Positions 28,477 through 37,530 of a stretch of DNA of 64,000 bases are shown here, piece by piece. A model generated the notes under the pieces. The model saw nothing but the letters and a program-made list of their open reading frames with translations, did no database searches and was not told the origin of the DNA. Position 1 is the first letter of the stretch. Each line of letters begins with the position of its first letter. This stretch comes from Clostridium sp. CX1 (GTDB taxonomy: Bacteria; Bacillota; Clostridia; Clostridiales; Clostridiaceae): contig NZ_JAODOO010000003.1 of the NCBI RefSeq assembly GCF_025398335.1, positions 124,001 to 188,000 of the forward strand. The letters are read 5' to 3'. Position numbers and translations under genes: made by a program.

Positions 28477-30654
28477 ATGAGTACAATAGTAGATAGACTA
28501 GTAAAGGAATTGGAACTAAATAAAAAGGATGTTGAAAGTGTAATTGAGCTTTTAGACGGAGGTAATACAGTACCCTTCATAGCTAGGTATAGAAAAGAAA
28601 TGACCGGGGGAATGAGTGATGTAACTCTTAGAAACCTATTTGAAAGGCTAACTTACTTGAGAAATCTTGAGACTAGGAAAGAGGATGTAATCAGACTTAT
28701 TGATGAGCAAGGAAAGTTATCTGAGGAGTTAAGGAAAGCTATAAGTAACTGTGAAACCTTAACAGAAGTAGAAGATATATATAGACCATATAAGCCTAAG
28801 AAAAGAACAAGAGCTATTATTGCACAGGAAAAAGGATTAAAGCCTCTAGCAGAGGTTGTTTGGAATGGACAATTCAAAGGTGATATAAGAGAGTATGCAG
28901 CAGAATTTATAGATGGGGAAAAGGAAGTAAAATCTATAGAAGAAGCACTTCAAGGAGCGATGGATATAGTAAGTGAGACTATATCTGATGAGGCTGAGTA
29001 CAGAAAGTGGATTAGAGATCTTATACACAGAGAGGGTTTTATTGAAACTAGTGGAGAAAGTAAGGAAACTACACCTTATGAGATGTACTATGAATACAAG
29101 GAGTCTGTAAGGAATATACCACCACATAGAATTCTCGCAATCAATAGAGGAGAAAAAGAAAAAATACTTTCTGTTAAAGTAACTGTAGATACGGAAAAAA
29201 TAATAGCATATCTAAGAAGAAAATGCTTAAAAGAAAATAATGTTACAGATATATACATAGAGGAAAGTATAAAGGATTCATTAAAGAGGCTTATATACCC
29301 ATCTATAGAAAGAGAAATAAGAGCAGAACTTACGGAAATAGGTGAAGAAGGAGCTATAAAGATATTTAAAGCCAATCTAAAAGCTCTCCTAATGCAAGCA
29401 CCAATAAAAGGGAAGGTTGTTCTTGGCTTCGACCCAGGGTTTAGAACTGGATGTAAAATAGCTGTACTAGATGATACAGGAAAGCTTCTAGATACAGATA
29501 CTGTTTACGCTACAACATCACCAAATCAAGTTGAAGAGTCTATAAAAAAGCTTAAGGACTTAGTATACAAACATAATGTAGATGTTATATCTTTAGGAAA
29601 TGGAACTGCAAGCAGAGAATCGGAAGAAATTATCGTAAAGCTCATTAAAGAAGTAAAAGTTGAGAAGGGTAAGGAGCTTTTTTATGTAGTTGTTTCAGAA
29701 GCAGGTGCATCTGTATATTCTGCATCAGAGCTTGCTGCCAAGGAGTATCCAGATATAAACGTTTCTTTAAGAGGAGCTATATCTATAGGAAGAAGACTTC
29801 AAGACCCTCTGGCTGAGCTCGTGAAAATAGATCCTAAGTCTATAGGCGTTGGACAGTATCAGCATGATGTAGCTGCTAAAAAGCTTGATGAATCTTTAAG
29901 TGGAATAGTAGAAGATTCCGTTAATAATGTAGGGGTAGACTTAAATATAGCTACACCATCTCTTTTATCATATATATCAGGGATAAACTCTACTATAGCA
30001 CAGAACATTGTAGGATACAGGGAAGAAAATGGTAAGTTTAAGAGCAGAAAAGAGCTTTTAAAGGTAAAAAGACTTGGTGCTAAGGCTTTTGAACAATGTG
30101 CAGGCTTTTTAAGGGTTATGGAAAGCGCGGAGCCTTTAGATAACACAGCAGTTCATCCAGAGTCATATAATGCTGCTAAAGATCTATTGAGTAAACTGGG
30201 ATACAACAAAGAAGATTTAAAAAATAATAAACTTATAGATATTGATGATAGAATTAAGACTATTGGAATAGAGTCCTTGGCTAAAGAATTGGAAGTAGGA
30301 ATTCCGACTCTTAATGATATAATAAAGGAAATTAAGAAACCTGGTAGAGATCCAAGAGAAGAATTACCAAAGCCTATTCTAAAAACAGGTATAATTGAAA
30401 TTTCTCATTTAAAGCCAGGAATGGTACTTATGGGAACGGTGAGAAATGTAGCTGATTTTGGAGCTTTTGTAGACATTGGAGTGCACCAGGATGGGTTGGT
30501 TCATAAAAGTCAATTAGCAGATAGATTTGTAAAACACCCATTAGATATAGTTCAGGTTGGTGATGTTGTTGAGGTCACAGTATTAGAAGTAGATGAAAAG
30601 AGAAAGAGAATATCATTAACTATGAAAAAGCAAGGAAATTCAGTTAACAGCTAG
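28477..30654 (+). CDS. tex: Tex-family RNA-binding transcriptional accessory protein
   Basis: Tex (YdcI-like) is a 725-residue nucleic-acid-binding protein, of the Spt6 core type. The order is the N-terminal helical part (LELNKKDVESVIELLDGGNT), the YqgF-like RNase H fold (VLGFDPGFRTGCKIAVLD at about 313), the helix-hairpin-helix pair (INSTIAQNIVGYREENGKF, VKRLGAKAFEQCAGFLRV) and the C-terminal S1 domain (about 645-715; GTVRNVADFGAFVDIGVHQD). A GGAGGTAGG site precedes ATG 28477. A TATAAT at 28444 may be its -10 box, but the -35 is poor. Confidence 0.95.
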   Translation: MSTIVDRLVKELELNKKDVESVIELLDGGNTVPFIARYRKEMTGGMSDVTLRNLFERLTYLRNLETRKEDVIRLIDEQGKLSEELRKAISNCETLTEVEDIYRPYKPKKRTRAIIAQEKGLKPLAEVVWNGQFKGDIREYAAEFIDGEKEVKSIEEALQGAMDIVSETISDEAEYRKWIRDLIHREGFIETSGESKETTPYEMYYEYKESVRNIPPHRILAINRGEKEKILSVKVTVDTEKIIAYLRRKCLKENNVTDIYIEESIKDSLKRLIYPSIEREIRAELTEIGEEGAIKIFKANLKALLMQAPIKGKVVLGFDPGFRTGCKIAVLDDTGKLLDTDTVYATTSPNQVEESIKKLKDLVYKHNVDVISLGNGTASRESEEIIVKLIKEVKVEKGKELFYVVVSEAGASVYSASELAAKEYPDINVSLRGAISIGRRLQDPLAELVKIDPKSIGVGQYQHDVAAKKLDESLSGIVEDSVNNVGVDLNIATPSLLSYISGINSTIAQNIVGYREENGKFKSRKELLKVKRLGAKAFEQCAGFLRVMESAEPLDNTAVHPESYNAAKDLLSKLGYNKEDLKNNKLIDIDDRIKTIGIESLAKELEVGIPTLNDIIKEIKKPGRDPREELPKPILKTGIIEISHLKPGMVLMGTVRNVADFGAFVDIGVHQDGLVHKSQLADRFVKHPLDIVQVGDVVEVTVLEVDEKRKRISLTMKKQGNSVNS

Positions 30655-30745
30655 GGGAGTACCATTAGCATGGCAGTTATAACCACATTATGATACTTAA
30701 GATTTCTTTGAGTGCTATTCATTGATATCAATTTGAAAGTTTATA

Positions 30746-30774
30746 TTGAATTTTAGGAAAACTTGTACTATAAT
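30746..30774 (+). promoter_or_regulatory. Promoter of the FMN riboswitch transcript
   Basis: TTGAAT (30746-30751), 17 bp, TATAAT (30769-30774), about 25 bases before the aptamer. Confidence 0.82.
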
Positions 30775-30798
30775 AAGAGTAGAAAATTTAACAATTAA

Positions 30799-30911
30799 AA
30801 TCTTCAGGGCGGGGTGAAAGTCCCCACCGGCGGTATAGCCCGCGAGCCTAGTAATTAGGTATGATTCGGTGAAACTCCGAAGCCGACAGTAAAGTCTGGA
30901 TGAAAGAAGGT
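30799..30911 (+). promoter_or_regulatory. FMN riboswitch (RFN element)
   Basis: The hallmark core is present: TCTTCAGGGCGGGGTGAAAG, TCCCCACCGGCGGTA, AGCCCGCGAGC, GATTCGGTGAAACTCCGAAG and CCGACAGTAAAGTCTGGATG, closing with GAAAGAAGG. It lies upstream of ribU, so FMN shuts down riboflavin uptake. Confidence 0.98.
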
Positions 30912-30930
30912 AAGGTATAATGTTTATTCG

Positions 30931-30956
30931 CCCTGGCATTTTTGCCGGGGTTTTTT
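30931..30956 (+). terminator. FMN-riboswitch-controlled terminator
   Basis: CCCTGGCA and TGCCGGGG (one G-U) form an 8-bp stem followed by T6. The rest of the ribU leader (30957-31089) shows nothing notable before the ribosome site. Confidence 0.93.
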
Positions 30957-31089
30957 ATTATACTGCTCACCTTCCCCTTAGCAAAAATCATATCTATCCA
31001 AAATGTTATAGATGTAGAGAACAGCAATGTGTCCTCATATCTATAAAGGCTTAAGGAACTAATAATTAAATTTATGGAGGGTGTAAAAT

Positions 31090-31713
31090 ATGAGAAACGG
31101 AAAATTAAACAGATTAGTTAAAATTTCATTATTAAGTGTAATCGGATTTTTACTTATGTTTATAGAGGTAGCGGTACCAATATTTCCAACATTTTTAAAA
31201 ATCGATATCAGTGATTTACCAGCATTAATTGGAGCTTTTGCCTTAGGGCCAACAGCAGGAGTGGCGATAGAGCTGCTAAAAAATATACTTCATGGAATAT
31301 TTAAAGGAAGCACAGCATTTGTAGGAGAATTTGCAAACTTTGCAGTAGGTACTGCTTTAGTGTTTGTAGCTGGATATATATATAATAAAAATAAAAGTAA
31401 GAAAACAGCCTTAATCGGATTACTTACTGGAAGTTTAGTTATGGCAGTGGTAGCCAGCTTGCTTAATTATTTTATACTACTACCTCTATATGAAAAGGTA
31501 TTAAACTTCCCTATTAGTGCAGTAGTAGCAATGGGACACAAACTAAATAGTAATATAACAAATTTAGAAACATTTATACTATGGTCCATAGCTCCTTTCA
31601 ACTTAATCAAAGGAATTATATTATCTGCTTTAACTATGGCGGTATATAAAAGTGTATCACCTATAATTCATGAAGAAGGAAGCAGAGCAAGAGAATTTGC
31701 TAAAAACAACTAA
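31090..31713 (+). CDS. ribU: Riboflavin ECF transporter S component
   Basis: RibU is the substrate-binding membrane subunit of an ECF-type vitamin importer; it binds riboflavin and works with the shared EcfAA'T module encoded elsewhere. The 207-residue protein has six hydrophobic helices. The family signature is near the N-terminus (FPTFLKIDISDLPALIGAF, followed by GPTAGVAIELLKNILHGIF). Control by an FMN riboswitch supports the substrate. A TGGAGGG site precedes ATG 31090. Its last codons run into the terminator stem. Confidence 0.96.
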   Translation: MRNGKLNRLVKISLLSVIGFLLMFIEVAVPIFPTFLKIDISDLPALIGAFALGPTAGVAIELLKNILHGIFKGSTAFVGEFANFAVGTALVFVAGYIYNKNKSKKTALIGLLTGSLVMAVVASLLNYFILLPLYEKVLNFPISAVVAMGHKLNSNITNLETFILWSIAPFNLIKGIILSALTMAVYKSVSPIIHEEGSRAREFAKNN

Positions 31714-31737
31714 TCCGGGGTTTCCTCGGATTTTTTT
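31713..31737 (+). terminator. Terminator after ribU
   Basis: ATCCGGGG and CCTCGGAT (one G-U) around TTT, then T7. Confidence 0.88.
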
Positions 31738-31808
31738 CTTTATAAAGTTTATTAACATACGATAATATAATATATATTAAGTAATAGTTGAAATAAGGGG
31801 GGATTACT

Positions 31809-33347
31809 ATGGCGGGGATATGGAATGTAAATAGTGTTAATGATATAAATGCAAAAAAAATTCTTAGAAAGTTATCTTTTAATGTTGGAGAAAATTTTGC
31901 AGCTAGAGTTATAAATTCTGATAAGTTAACAGGAGAGGTGCTACTGAAGCTTTTGGATGGGTGGCAGTTTTCAGCTGAATTGCAAAATCCTATGGATATA
32001 CTGCCAGAAGGACTCCTAAGATTCCAAGTGGAAGGTTTCGAGGATGGAAAACTTCAGCTAAAGCTTATAAACGCTAATGATAAAGAGCAAAGTTCAGAAA
32101 GAAAAACCCTTGATTTTTTACTGAAAGAAAAGGGCATAGCTGTAAATAAAGAAGATTATTCTCTTTTAAGTAAAATGGTAAAGCATGAAATACCTCTAAC
32201 TAAAGAAAATATATCTAAAATAAAGACCATAGTAGATTTTCAAAATAAAATAAGGCTAAATGATGAAGAAGAAGACCTATTTATATCTAGGTATATGCAA
32301 AGTAAGGGAATAGAACCTAATGGTAAGGAAGGAACTAAGATAGTTAACACACTAAAGGGTTTTTTCAACCAATTAAAAAATATTTCAGAGGACGATATTA
32401 TTACCCTCTTGGAAAATGGAATAGAACTAACAGAGGAAAATATAAAAAGTTTTAATGATATATTTAAAGGTTCTTCGTCTATCTATAAAGAGATAAGAGA
32501 GTTTAAGGAAAATCTGACAACTCTTATTAATAGTAAGGAAATGGAGCACACAGATAAATTTAATGTACAGTTAAATATAGAAGAAAGTAATTTACCAGCT
32601 TCAGAAGGTAGTAATAATATAGAAACTAATGAGGAACAAAAATCAACTTTGAATAGCACAGAAAATCATAAAGTAAAGACATTAACTAATAGTAATGAAA
32701 AACCTGATCAGATAAGTAAAATGGTAGCTGAGGATAATGGAAAAGATGAAATAGCTTTAAATAAGATGATAAAAAAGGAATACAGTATTGATGACATTAC
32801 AAAGAATATAAAAGAACAAATAAGCACTAAAACAGAAGAAATGAAAACTGTAATAAAGGCCGTTTTAGAACAAAAGGGTGAACTGAAACCAGAAATTTAT
32901 AATAACTTAATTCAGATATTGGATAAAAGTATTAATGATTTTAAGGTATATAATACAATTTCAAATCAGTATTATTATATGGATCTACCTGTTAATCTTG
33001 AAAATTATGAGTATCAATGCAAACTCATGATAAAAGATGAAAGAAAAAAAGGAAAAAGAATAGACTCTACAGATGTGAAAATAGCTGCATCAGTGAATAC
33101 TATTCATATGGGAACGGTAGATGCTTATATTAAGGTGAAAAATCATAATATGGATGTAGAACTAAAGTGTGATGAACTTTGGACTAAAATTCTAGATCTA
33201 GGAAAAGAAAAAATTTTAAGTGATTTATCTAGTATGGGATATAACGTCTATATAAGAGTTGATGAAAGACAGGAAGATATGAATATTACCAGCTGTAGGG
33301 ACTTTTTTGAAGATGTCAATTTAGGAAGAATTAATACTAAAGTATAA
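31809..33347 (+). CDS. FliK/YlqG-like protein
   Basis: This 512-residue protein has a folded N-terminal part, a long charged, low-complexity middle (about 250-340) and a C-terminal domain (about 385-500). In the last, MGTVDAYIKVKNHNMDVELK and LGKEKILSDLSSMGYNVYIR follow the pattern of the flagellar hook-length control (FliK) C-terminal domain. The next gene encodes a FlhB C-terminal-like protein, the same pairing as ylqG-ylqH of B. subtilis, where the function is not established. No other flagellar gene is in the window. The family call is by pattern and context. A GGGGGGAT site precedes ATG 31809. Confidence 0.65.
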   Translation: MAGIWNVNSVNDINAKKILRKLSFNVGENFAARVINSDKLTGEVLLKLLDGWQFSAELQNPMDILPEGLLRFQVEGFEDGKLQLKLINANDKEQSSERKTLDFLLKEKGIAVNKEDYSLLSKMVKHEIPLTKENISKIKTIVDFQNKIRLNDEEEDLFISRYMQSKGIEPNGKEGTKIVNTLKGFFNQLKNISEDDIITLLENGIELTEENIKSFNDIFKGSSSIYKEIREFKENLTTLINSKEMEHTDKFNVQLNIEESNLPASEGSNNIETNEEQKSTLNSTENHKVKTLTNSNEKPDQISKMVAEDNGKDEIALNKMIKKEYSIDDITKNIKEQISTKTEEMKTVIKAVLEQKGELKPEIYNNLIQILDKSINDFKVYNTISNQYYYMDLPVNLENYEYQCKLMIKDERKKGKRIDSTDVKIAASVNTIHMGTVDAYIKVKNHNMDVELKCDELWTKILDLGKEKILSDLSSMGYNVYIRVDERQEDMNITSCRDFFEDVNLGRINTKV

Positions 33348-33427
33348 ATTTACAAGAGGTCTATAACAACTTATAATAATATTATGAGTTAAGTAAGTTT
33401 ATGCTTAAATCTTGCGAGGTATTTGAT

Positions 33428-33691
33428 ATGAATAAAAGAAAGAAAGCAGCGGCACTAAGGTATGAGCAGGGATATGATGCGCCAATGGTTACTGCAGCTG
33501 GCGTCGGTCATATTGCAGATAAAATATTAGAAAACGCTGAAGAGAATAATGTTCCTATAGTTTACGATGAGGAATTGGCTAATTTGCTGAATAACGTAGA
33601 TGTAGGAGATGCTATTCCTCTTGAGTTATATAATGCAGTGGCTAAGGTTATAGCATATGTAATGGATATAGATAAAAATATGAATAAATAG
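33428..33691 (+). CDS. FlhB C-terminal domain-like protein (YlqH type)
   Basis: This 87-residue protein corresponds to the cytoplasmic autocleavage domain of FlhB/YscU export-switch proteins without the membrane part. AAALRYEQGYDAPMVTAAGV, ADKILENAEENNVPIVYDEE and VDVGDAIPLELYNAVAKVIA align with that domain. The NPTH cleavage motif is absent (the protein starts just after that point), as in YlqH. ATG 33428 is chosen because GCGAGG lies eight bases upstream; an in-frame ATG at 33401 has no site. It may act with the FliK-like protein before it. Confidence 0.85.
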   Translation: MNKRKKAAALRYEQGYDAPMVTAAGVGHIADKILENAEENNVPIVYDEELANLLNNVDVGDAIPLELYNAVAKVIAYVMDIDKNMNK

Positions 33692-33702
33692 AAGGTGATA
33701 AA

Positions 33703-34389
33703 GTGGCATTATTTGCAATATCAGATTTGCATCTAGACTTGACAGGAGATAAGCCAATGGATATATTTGGAGATAGGTGGCTTAACCATGATGAAAAGAT
33801 AAAAAATAATTGGCTTAATAAAATTACGGATGAGGATACAGTTCTTGTTGCTGGTGATATATCTTGGTCTATGAAAATGGAAGATGGAATGAGGGACTTA
33901 GAATGGATTCACAATCTTCCAGGCAGAAAAATTATGGTGAAGGGTAACCATGACTACTGGTGGACTAGTATAAGTAAGTTAAATAATCTTTATGACGATA
34001 TGGACTTTATTCAAAATAATTCATTTAACTATGAGGATTATGCAATATGTGGAACTAGAGGATGGATATGTCCAGGAGGAGATAACTTTTCTGAGCATGA
34101 CGAAAAGATATATGAAAGGGAACTGAACAGGCTCAGGTTATCACTAGATTCTGCAGTAAAAAAAGGATTTAAGAAGTTTATTATTATGATTCACTACCCA
34201 CCAGTGAATGAAAAACTTTTGGAGTCTGGTTTTGTAGATATATTTAAAGAATATAATGTAGAAAAAGTTATATATGGACATCTTCATGGACCATCTCTTG
34301 CAAAGGCCCTAAATGGAGAATTAAATGGAATAGAGTATATAATAACTTCTGGTGATTATATAAATTTTGATCCCATAAAAATTTTATAA
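33703..34389 (+). CDS. Calcineurin-type metallophosphoesterase
   Basis: This is a 228-residue two-metal phosphoesterase. The five family blocks are in order: ISDLHLD (1-12), AGDISWS, KGNHDYWW, MIHYPP and GHLHGPS. It is cytoplasmic, with no signal peptide. The start is GTG 33703 behind GAAGGTGAT. The substrate is unknown; similar clostridial proteins are annotated only as phosphohydrolases. Its last nine codons form one arm of a long inverted repeat. Confidence 0.9.
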   Translation: MALFAISDLHLDLTGDKPMDIFGDRWLNHDEKIKNNWLNKITDEDTVLVAGDISWSMKMEDGMRDLEWIHNLPGRKIMVKGNHDYWWTSISKLNNLYDDMDFIQNNSFNYEDYAICGTRGWICPGGDNFSEHDEKIYERELNRLRLSLDSAVKKGFKKFIIMIHYPPVNEKLLESGFVDIFKEYNVEKVIYGHLHGPSLAKALNGELNGIEYIITSGDYINFDPIKIL

Positions 34390-34412
34390 GATTTTTATGG
34401 GATCAAAATTTA
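34361..34412. repeat. Perfect 22-bp inverted repeat over a gene's 3' end
   Basis: TAAATTTTGATCCCATAAAAAT (34361-34382, written in two parts as TAAATTTTGATC and CCATAAAAAT) has its exact reverse complement at 34391-34412, with an 8-base loop that holds the metallophosphoesterase stop. No T-run follows. It ends directly at the TTGACA of the arsR promoter. Confidence 0.9.
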
Positions 34413-34471
34413 TTGACATCTATATTTAAACATCTTAATATATAAATATAGCAATTGTTAAATATACAATT
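34413..34471 (+). promoter_or_regulatory. arsR promoter and possible operator
   Basis: TTGACA (34413-34418), 17 bp, TAATAT (34436-34441). The inverted repeat AATTGT-7 bp-ACAATT (34453-34471) lies just after the expected start and could be the ArsR operator. The promoter abuts the inverted repeat that ends the upstream gene. Confidence 0.6.
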
Positions 34472-34553
34472 CTTGTTGTTATTATATATTATTGAAATTT
34501 GCAAAAGATATTATTGATAAAGTAAAAATTACATTTTAGTAAAGAGGTAGAGT

Positions 34554-34847
34554 ATGGATAATAATATTCAAAGGTATAATGAAACAGCAGAGCTTCTTAA
34601 AGTATTAGCACATCCAGTTAGGTTATGCATAGTTAATGGTCTTTTACAAAAAGGTAGATGTAATGTGAGTTATATGCAAAATTGTTTGGGCGTACCACAA
34701 TCTACAATATCCCAGCATCTTCAGAAATTGAGATCAGCAGGAATAATCGAAGGCGAGAGAAATGGACTAGAAATAAATTATAGTGTCTGTAGTAAAACTG
34801 CAGAGGCTTTGGTAAAACTCTTATTTAACGATAGCACCGAGGAATAG
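34554..34847 (+). CDS. ArsR-family regulator, possible thiol/persulfide sensor
   Basis: This 97-residue winged-helix protein has the ArsR pattern ELLKVLAHPVRLCIVNGLL then the reading helix in LGVPQSTISQHLQKLRSAGI. It has four cysteines (25, 36, 44, 78). It lacks the CVC metal box of ArsR/CadC proteins. Because it precedes a multidomain sulfur-transfer enzyme, a role in sensing reactive sulfur (like CstR or BigR-type regulators) is plausible, but the Cys spacing is not the textbook one, so this is inference. AGAGGTAG lies before ATG 34554. Confidence 0.85.
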   Translation: MDNNIQRYNETAELLKVLAHPVRLCIVNGLLQKGRCNVSYMQNCLGVPQSTISQHLQKLRSAGIIEGERNGLEINYSVCSKTAEALVKLLFNDSTEE

Positions 34848-34890
34848 TAGGTTTAACGTATTTTAATTTTATTAAGAGGAGGATTTTTAG

Positions 34891-37449
34891 ATGAATAAAA
34901 GAGTATTAATTGTAGGTGGTGTAGCAGGTGGAGCCTCTGCGGCAGCAAGACTTAGAAGACTTGATGAAAATGCAGAAATAGTAATGTTTGAAAGAGGAGA
35001 GTATATTTCCTTTGCAAACTGTGGACTTCCATACTATATAGGTGAAACTATAAAGGAAAGAGAGAAGTTATTAGTTCAAACCCCTGAAGCTATGAATGAA
35101 AGATTTAATATAGATGTTAGAATAAACAGTGATGTAATAGGAATTGATGCTAAAAATAAAAAGGTAAAAGTAAAAAGCAAGGATAAAGGTGAATATGAGG
35201 AAAGCTATGATTATCTAATTTTGTCACCAGGAGCTGCACCACTTAAGCCACCAATAGAAGGAATTCAAAGTGATAAAATATTTACATTGAGAAATGTACC
35301 GGATACAGACAAGATAAAGTCTTATGTAGATAACAAAAATATTAAAAATGCAGTAGTTATAGGTGGCGGATATATTGGTGTTGAAATGGCAGAGAACCTT
35401 AAAGAAAGAGGTTTAAATGTAGCGCTAGTTGAAGCTGCCCCACATATATTAGCACCATTTGATTCTGACATGGTAACTTATGCAGAAAAAGAATTGGAGG
35501 ACAATGGGGTAGGTATTATTTTAAATGACGGAGTTAAAGCATTTAAGGAAGAAGGAACTGGATTAAATGTAGTATTAAATAGTGGCAAGACTTTATATGC
35601 GGATATAGTTATACTTGCCATAGGAGTTAAGCCAGATACTGCTTTTCTAAAAGATTCAGGAATAGAATTTGGACCAAGAGGCCACATAATTACAAACAAT
35701 AAAATGGAAACTAACTTAGACGGTGTATATGCTGTTGGAGATGCTGTAGAGGTTGTTGATTTTGTAAATGGGGGCAAAACTGCTATTGCATTAGCGGGAC
35801 CTGCTAACAAACAAGGCAGAATAGCTGCAGACAATGTATGCGGGTTAAACTCAACTTATAAGGGAACTATGGGGTCAGCTATTATTAAGGTGTTTGATTT
35901 AACTGGTGCAAGTACAGGAAATAATGAAAGAACACTAAAGGCTAAAAACATACCGTATAGAGTTATATACCTTCATCCTAACTCAAGTGCAGGATATTAC
36001 CCAGGTGGATCGCCAATGTCAATGAAACTTATATTTAATGATGAAGGAAAGATATTAGGAGCTCAAGCCTTTGGATATGTTGGCGTAGATAAGAGAATGG
36101 ATGATATAGCAACTACAATGAGACTTGGCGGAACAATTTATGATTTAGCAGAATTAGAGCTAACTTATGCACCACCATACTCTTCTGCAAAGGATCCGGT
36201 AAATATGGCTGGATTTATTGCAGAGAACGTACTGACAGGTAGACATGAGGTTGTGCTTCCAGAAGATATTGATAATAGAGATAGAAGTAAAACTCAACTC
36301 ATAGATGTAAGAACTGATGAAGAATATAGTAATGGCAGAATAGAGGGATCCATAAATATACCAGTAGATAACCTAAGAGATAGAATAGATGAAGTAGATA
36401 AAAATAAGGAAATTTTGGTTCACTGCCAAGTTGGTCTTAGAGGATATATAGCTGCGAGAATTTTAATGGCAAATGGTTTTAAGGTTAAAAATCTAACTGG
36501 TGGATACAAAACTTATACTATGAGCAAGTTCAAACCAAAGGAAGTTACAATGGATAAGGATAGCGAAGATGGTTCTATGAACCTAAGAGAAGAGGACAGG
36601 GATGTCAGTTTAGAAAGTAACTCAAATGAATATAAAGAGGCCCATAAGGATAGCATTAAACAAGAAGATGCAGAATATAAAGATGGAAGTTTTGATAAGA
36701 ACCTAGATGCCTGTGGATTGAGCTGTCCCGGTCCTTTAATGAAGGTTAACAGTGCCATAGGAGATATGAAAGAAGGAGAAATTCTAAAGGCTACTGCGTC
36801 AGACCAGGGGTTTTATGAAGACATAAAGTCTTGGTGTCAGCGAACTAATAATAAATTAGTAGATAGAAAAAGGGAAAAGGGAAACATTATAGCTTTCATA
36901 AGAAAGGGTAATGGCAAACAGGTAAGCAGTAATAATTCATCAGAGGATTCAGAAGATGCTGGTGGTATGATTTCACAAAGAGACAATAAAACTTTAGTTG
37001 TATTTAGTGGTGACTTTGATAAAGCTATGGCATCCTTTATAATTGCAAATGGAGCTGCAGCAATGGGGAAAAAGGTTACTATGTTCTTTACCTTTTGGGG
37101 CTTAAATATCCTAAGAAAGCATGAAAGGGTTCCTGTGCAAAAAGGAGCCATAGACAAAATGTTTGGCATTATGATGCCAAGAGGAGCTAAGAAGTTAAAG
37201 TTATCTAAAATGAATATGATGGGAATGGGCACAAAGATGATGCAGAAGGTGATGAAGGATAAAAATGTTTCTTCTCTTGATGACTTGATTAAGTCAGCTA
37301 TGAAAAGTGGAATAGAAATAGTTGCATGTCAAATGACTTTGGACGTGATGGGTCTTAAGAAGGAAGAATTAATAGATGGAGTCAAAATAGGAGGAGTAGG
37401 TTATTACTTAGGAGAAGCGGAAGATTCTAACGTAAACTTGTTCATATAA
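34891..37449 (+). CDS. CoA-disulfide reductase-rhodanese-TusA-DsrE fusion
   Basis: This 852-residue four-domain enzyme handles sulfane sulfur. Residues 1-445 are an FAD/NAD(P)H-dependent CoA-disulfide (per)sulfide reductase: Rossmann GGVAGGASAAARLRR and active Cys44 in SFANCGLPYYIG. Residues about 455-545 are a rhodanese domain with Cys512 in HCQVGLRGYIA. Residues about 603-672 are a TusA domain with CGLSCPGP (Cys608, Cys612). From about 698 on is a DsrE-like domain (VVFSGDFDKAMASFIIANGA). A charged linker (555-600) separates rhodanese and TusA. It follows arsR by 43 bases and likely forms an operon with it. Similar fusions are known in anaerobes; the physiological substrate is not proven. 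Confidence 0.93.
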   Translation: MNKRVLIVGGVAGGASAAARLRRLDENAEIVMFERGEYISFANCGLPYYIGETIKEREKLLVQTPEAMNERFNIDVRINSDVIGIDAKNKKVKVKSKDKGEYEESYDYLILSPGAAPLKPPIEGIQSDKIFTLRNVPDTDKIKSYVDNKNIKNAVVIGGGYIGVEMAENLKERGLNVALVEAAPHILAPFDSDMVTYAEKELEDNGVGIILNDGVKAFKEEGTGLNVVLNSGKTLYADIVILAIGVKPDTAFLKDSGIEFGPRGHIITNNKMETNLDGVYAVGDAVEVVDFVNGGKTAIALAGPANKQGRIAADNVCGLNSTYKGTMGSAIIKVFDLTGASTGNNERTLKAKNIPYRVIYLHPNSSAGYYPGGSPMSMKLIFNDEGKILGAQAFGYVGVDKRMDDIATTMRLGGTIYDLAELELTYAPPYSSAKDPVNMAGFIAENVLTGRHEVVLPEDIDNRDRSKTQLIDVRTDEEYSNGRIEGSINIPVDNLRDRIDEVDKNKEILVHCQVGLRGYIAARILMANGFKVKNLTGGYKTYTMSKFKPKEVTMDKDSEDGSMNLREEDRDVSLESNSNEYKEAHKDSIKQEDAEYKDGSFDKNLDACGLSCPGPLMKVNSAIGDMKEGEILKATASDQGFYEDIKSWCQRTNNKLVDRKREKGNIIAFIRKGNGKQVSSNNSSEDSEDAGGMISQRDNKTLVVFSGDFDKAMASFIIANGAAAMGKKVTMFFTFWGLNILRKHERVPVQKGAIDKMFGIMMPRGAKKLKLSKMNMMGMGTKMMQKVMKDKNVSSLDDLIKSAMKSGIEIVACQMTLDVMGLKKEELIDGVKIGGVGYYLGEAEDSNVNLFI

Positions 37450-37466
37450 GCAAATTAATGGGACGG

Positions 37467-37516
37467 AAAAGTTTAGGTGCACTGAACACCGGTGTTCAGT
37501 GCACCCAAACTTTTTT
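37467..37516. terminator. Bidirectional terminator with 30-base palindrome
   Basis: GGTGCACTGAACACC followed by its exact reverse complement (37476-37505), extended by AAAAGTTT/AAACTTTT. T-runs lie on both strands, so it ends both the fusion gene (+) and the DUF2225 gene (-). Confidence 0.95.
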
Positions 37517-37530
37517 CTGTTTCATTATAC

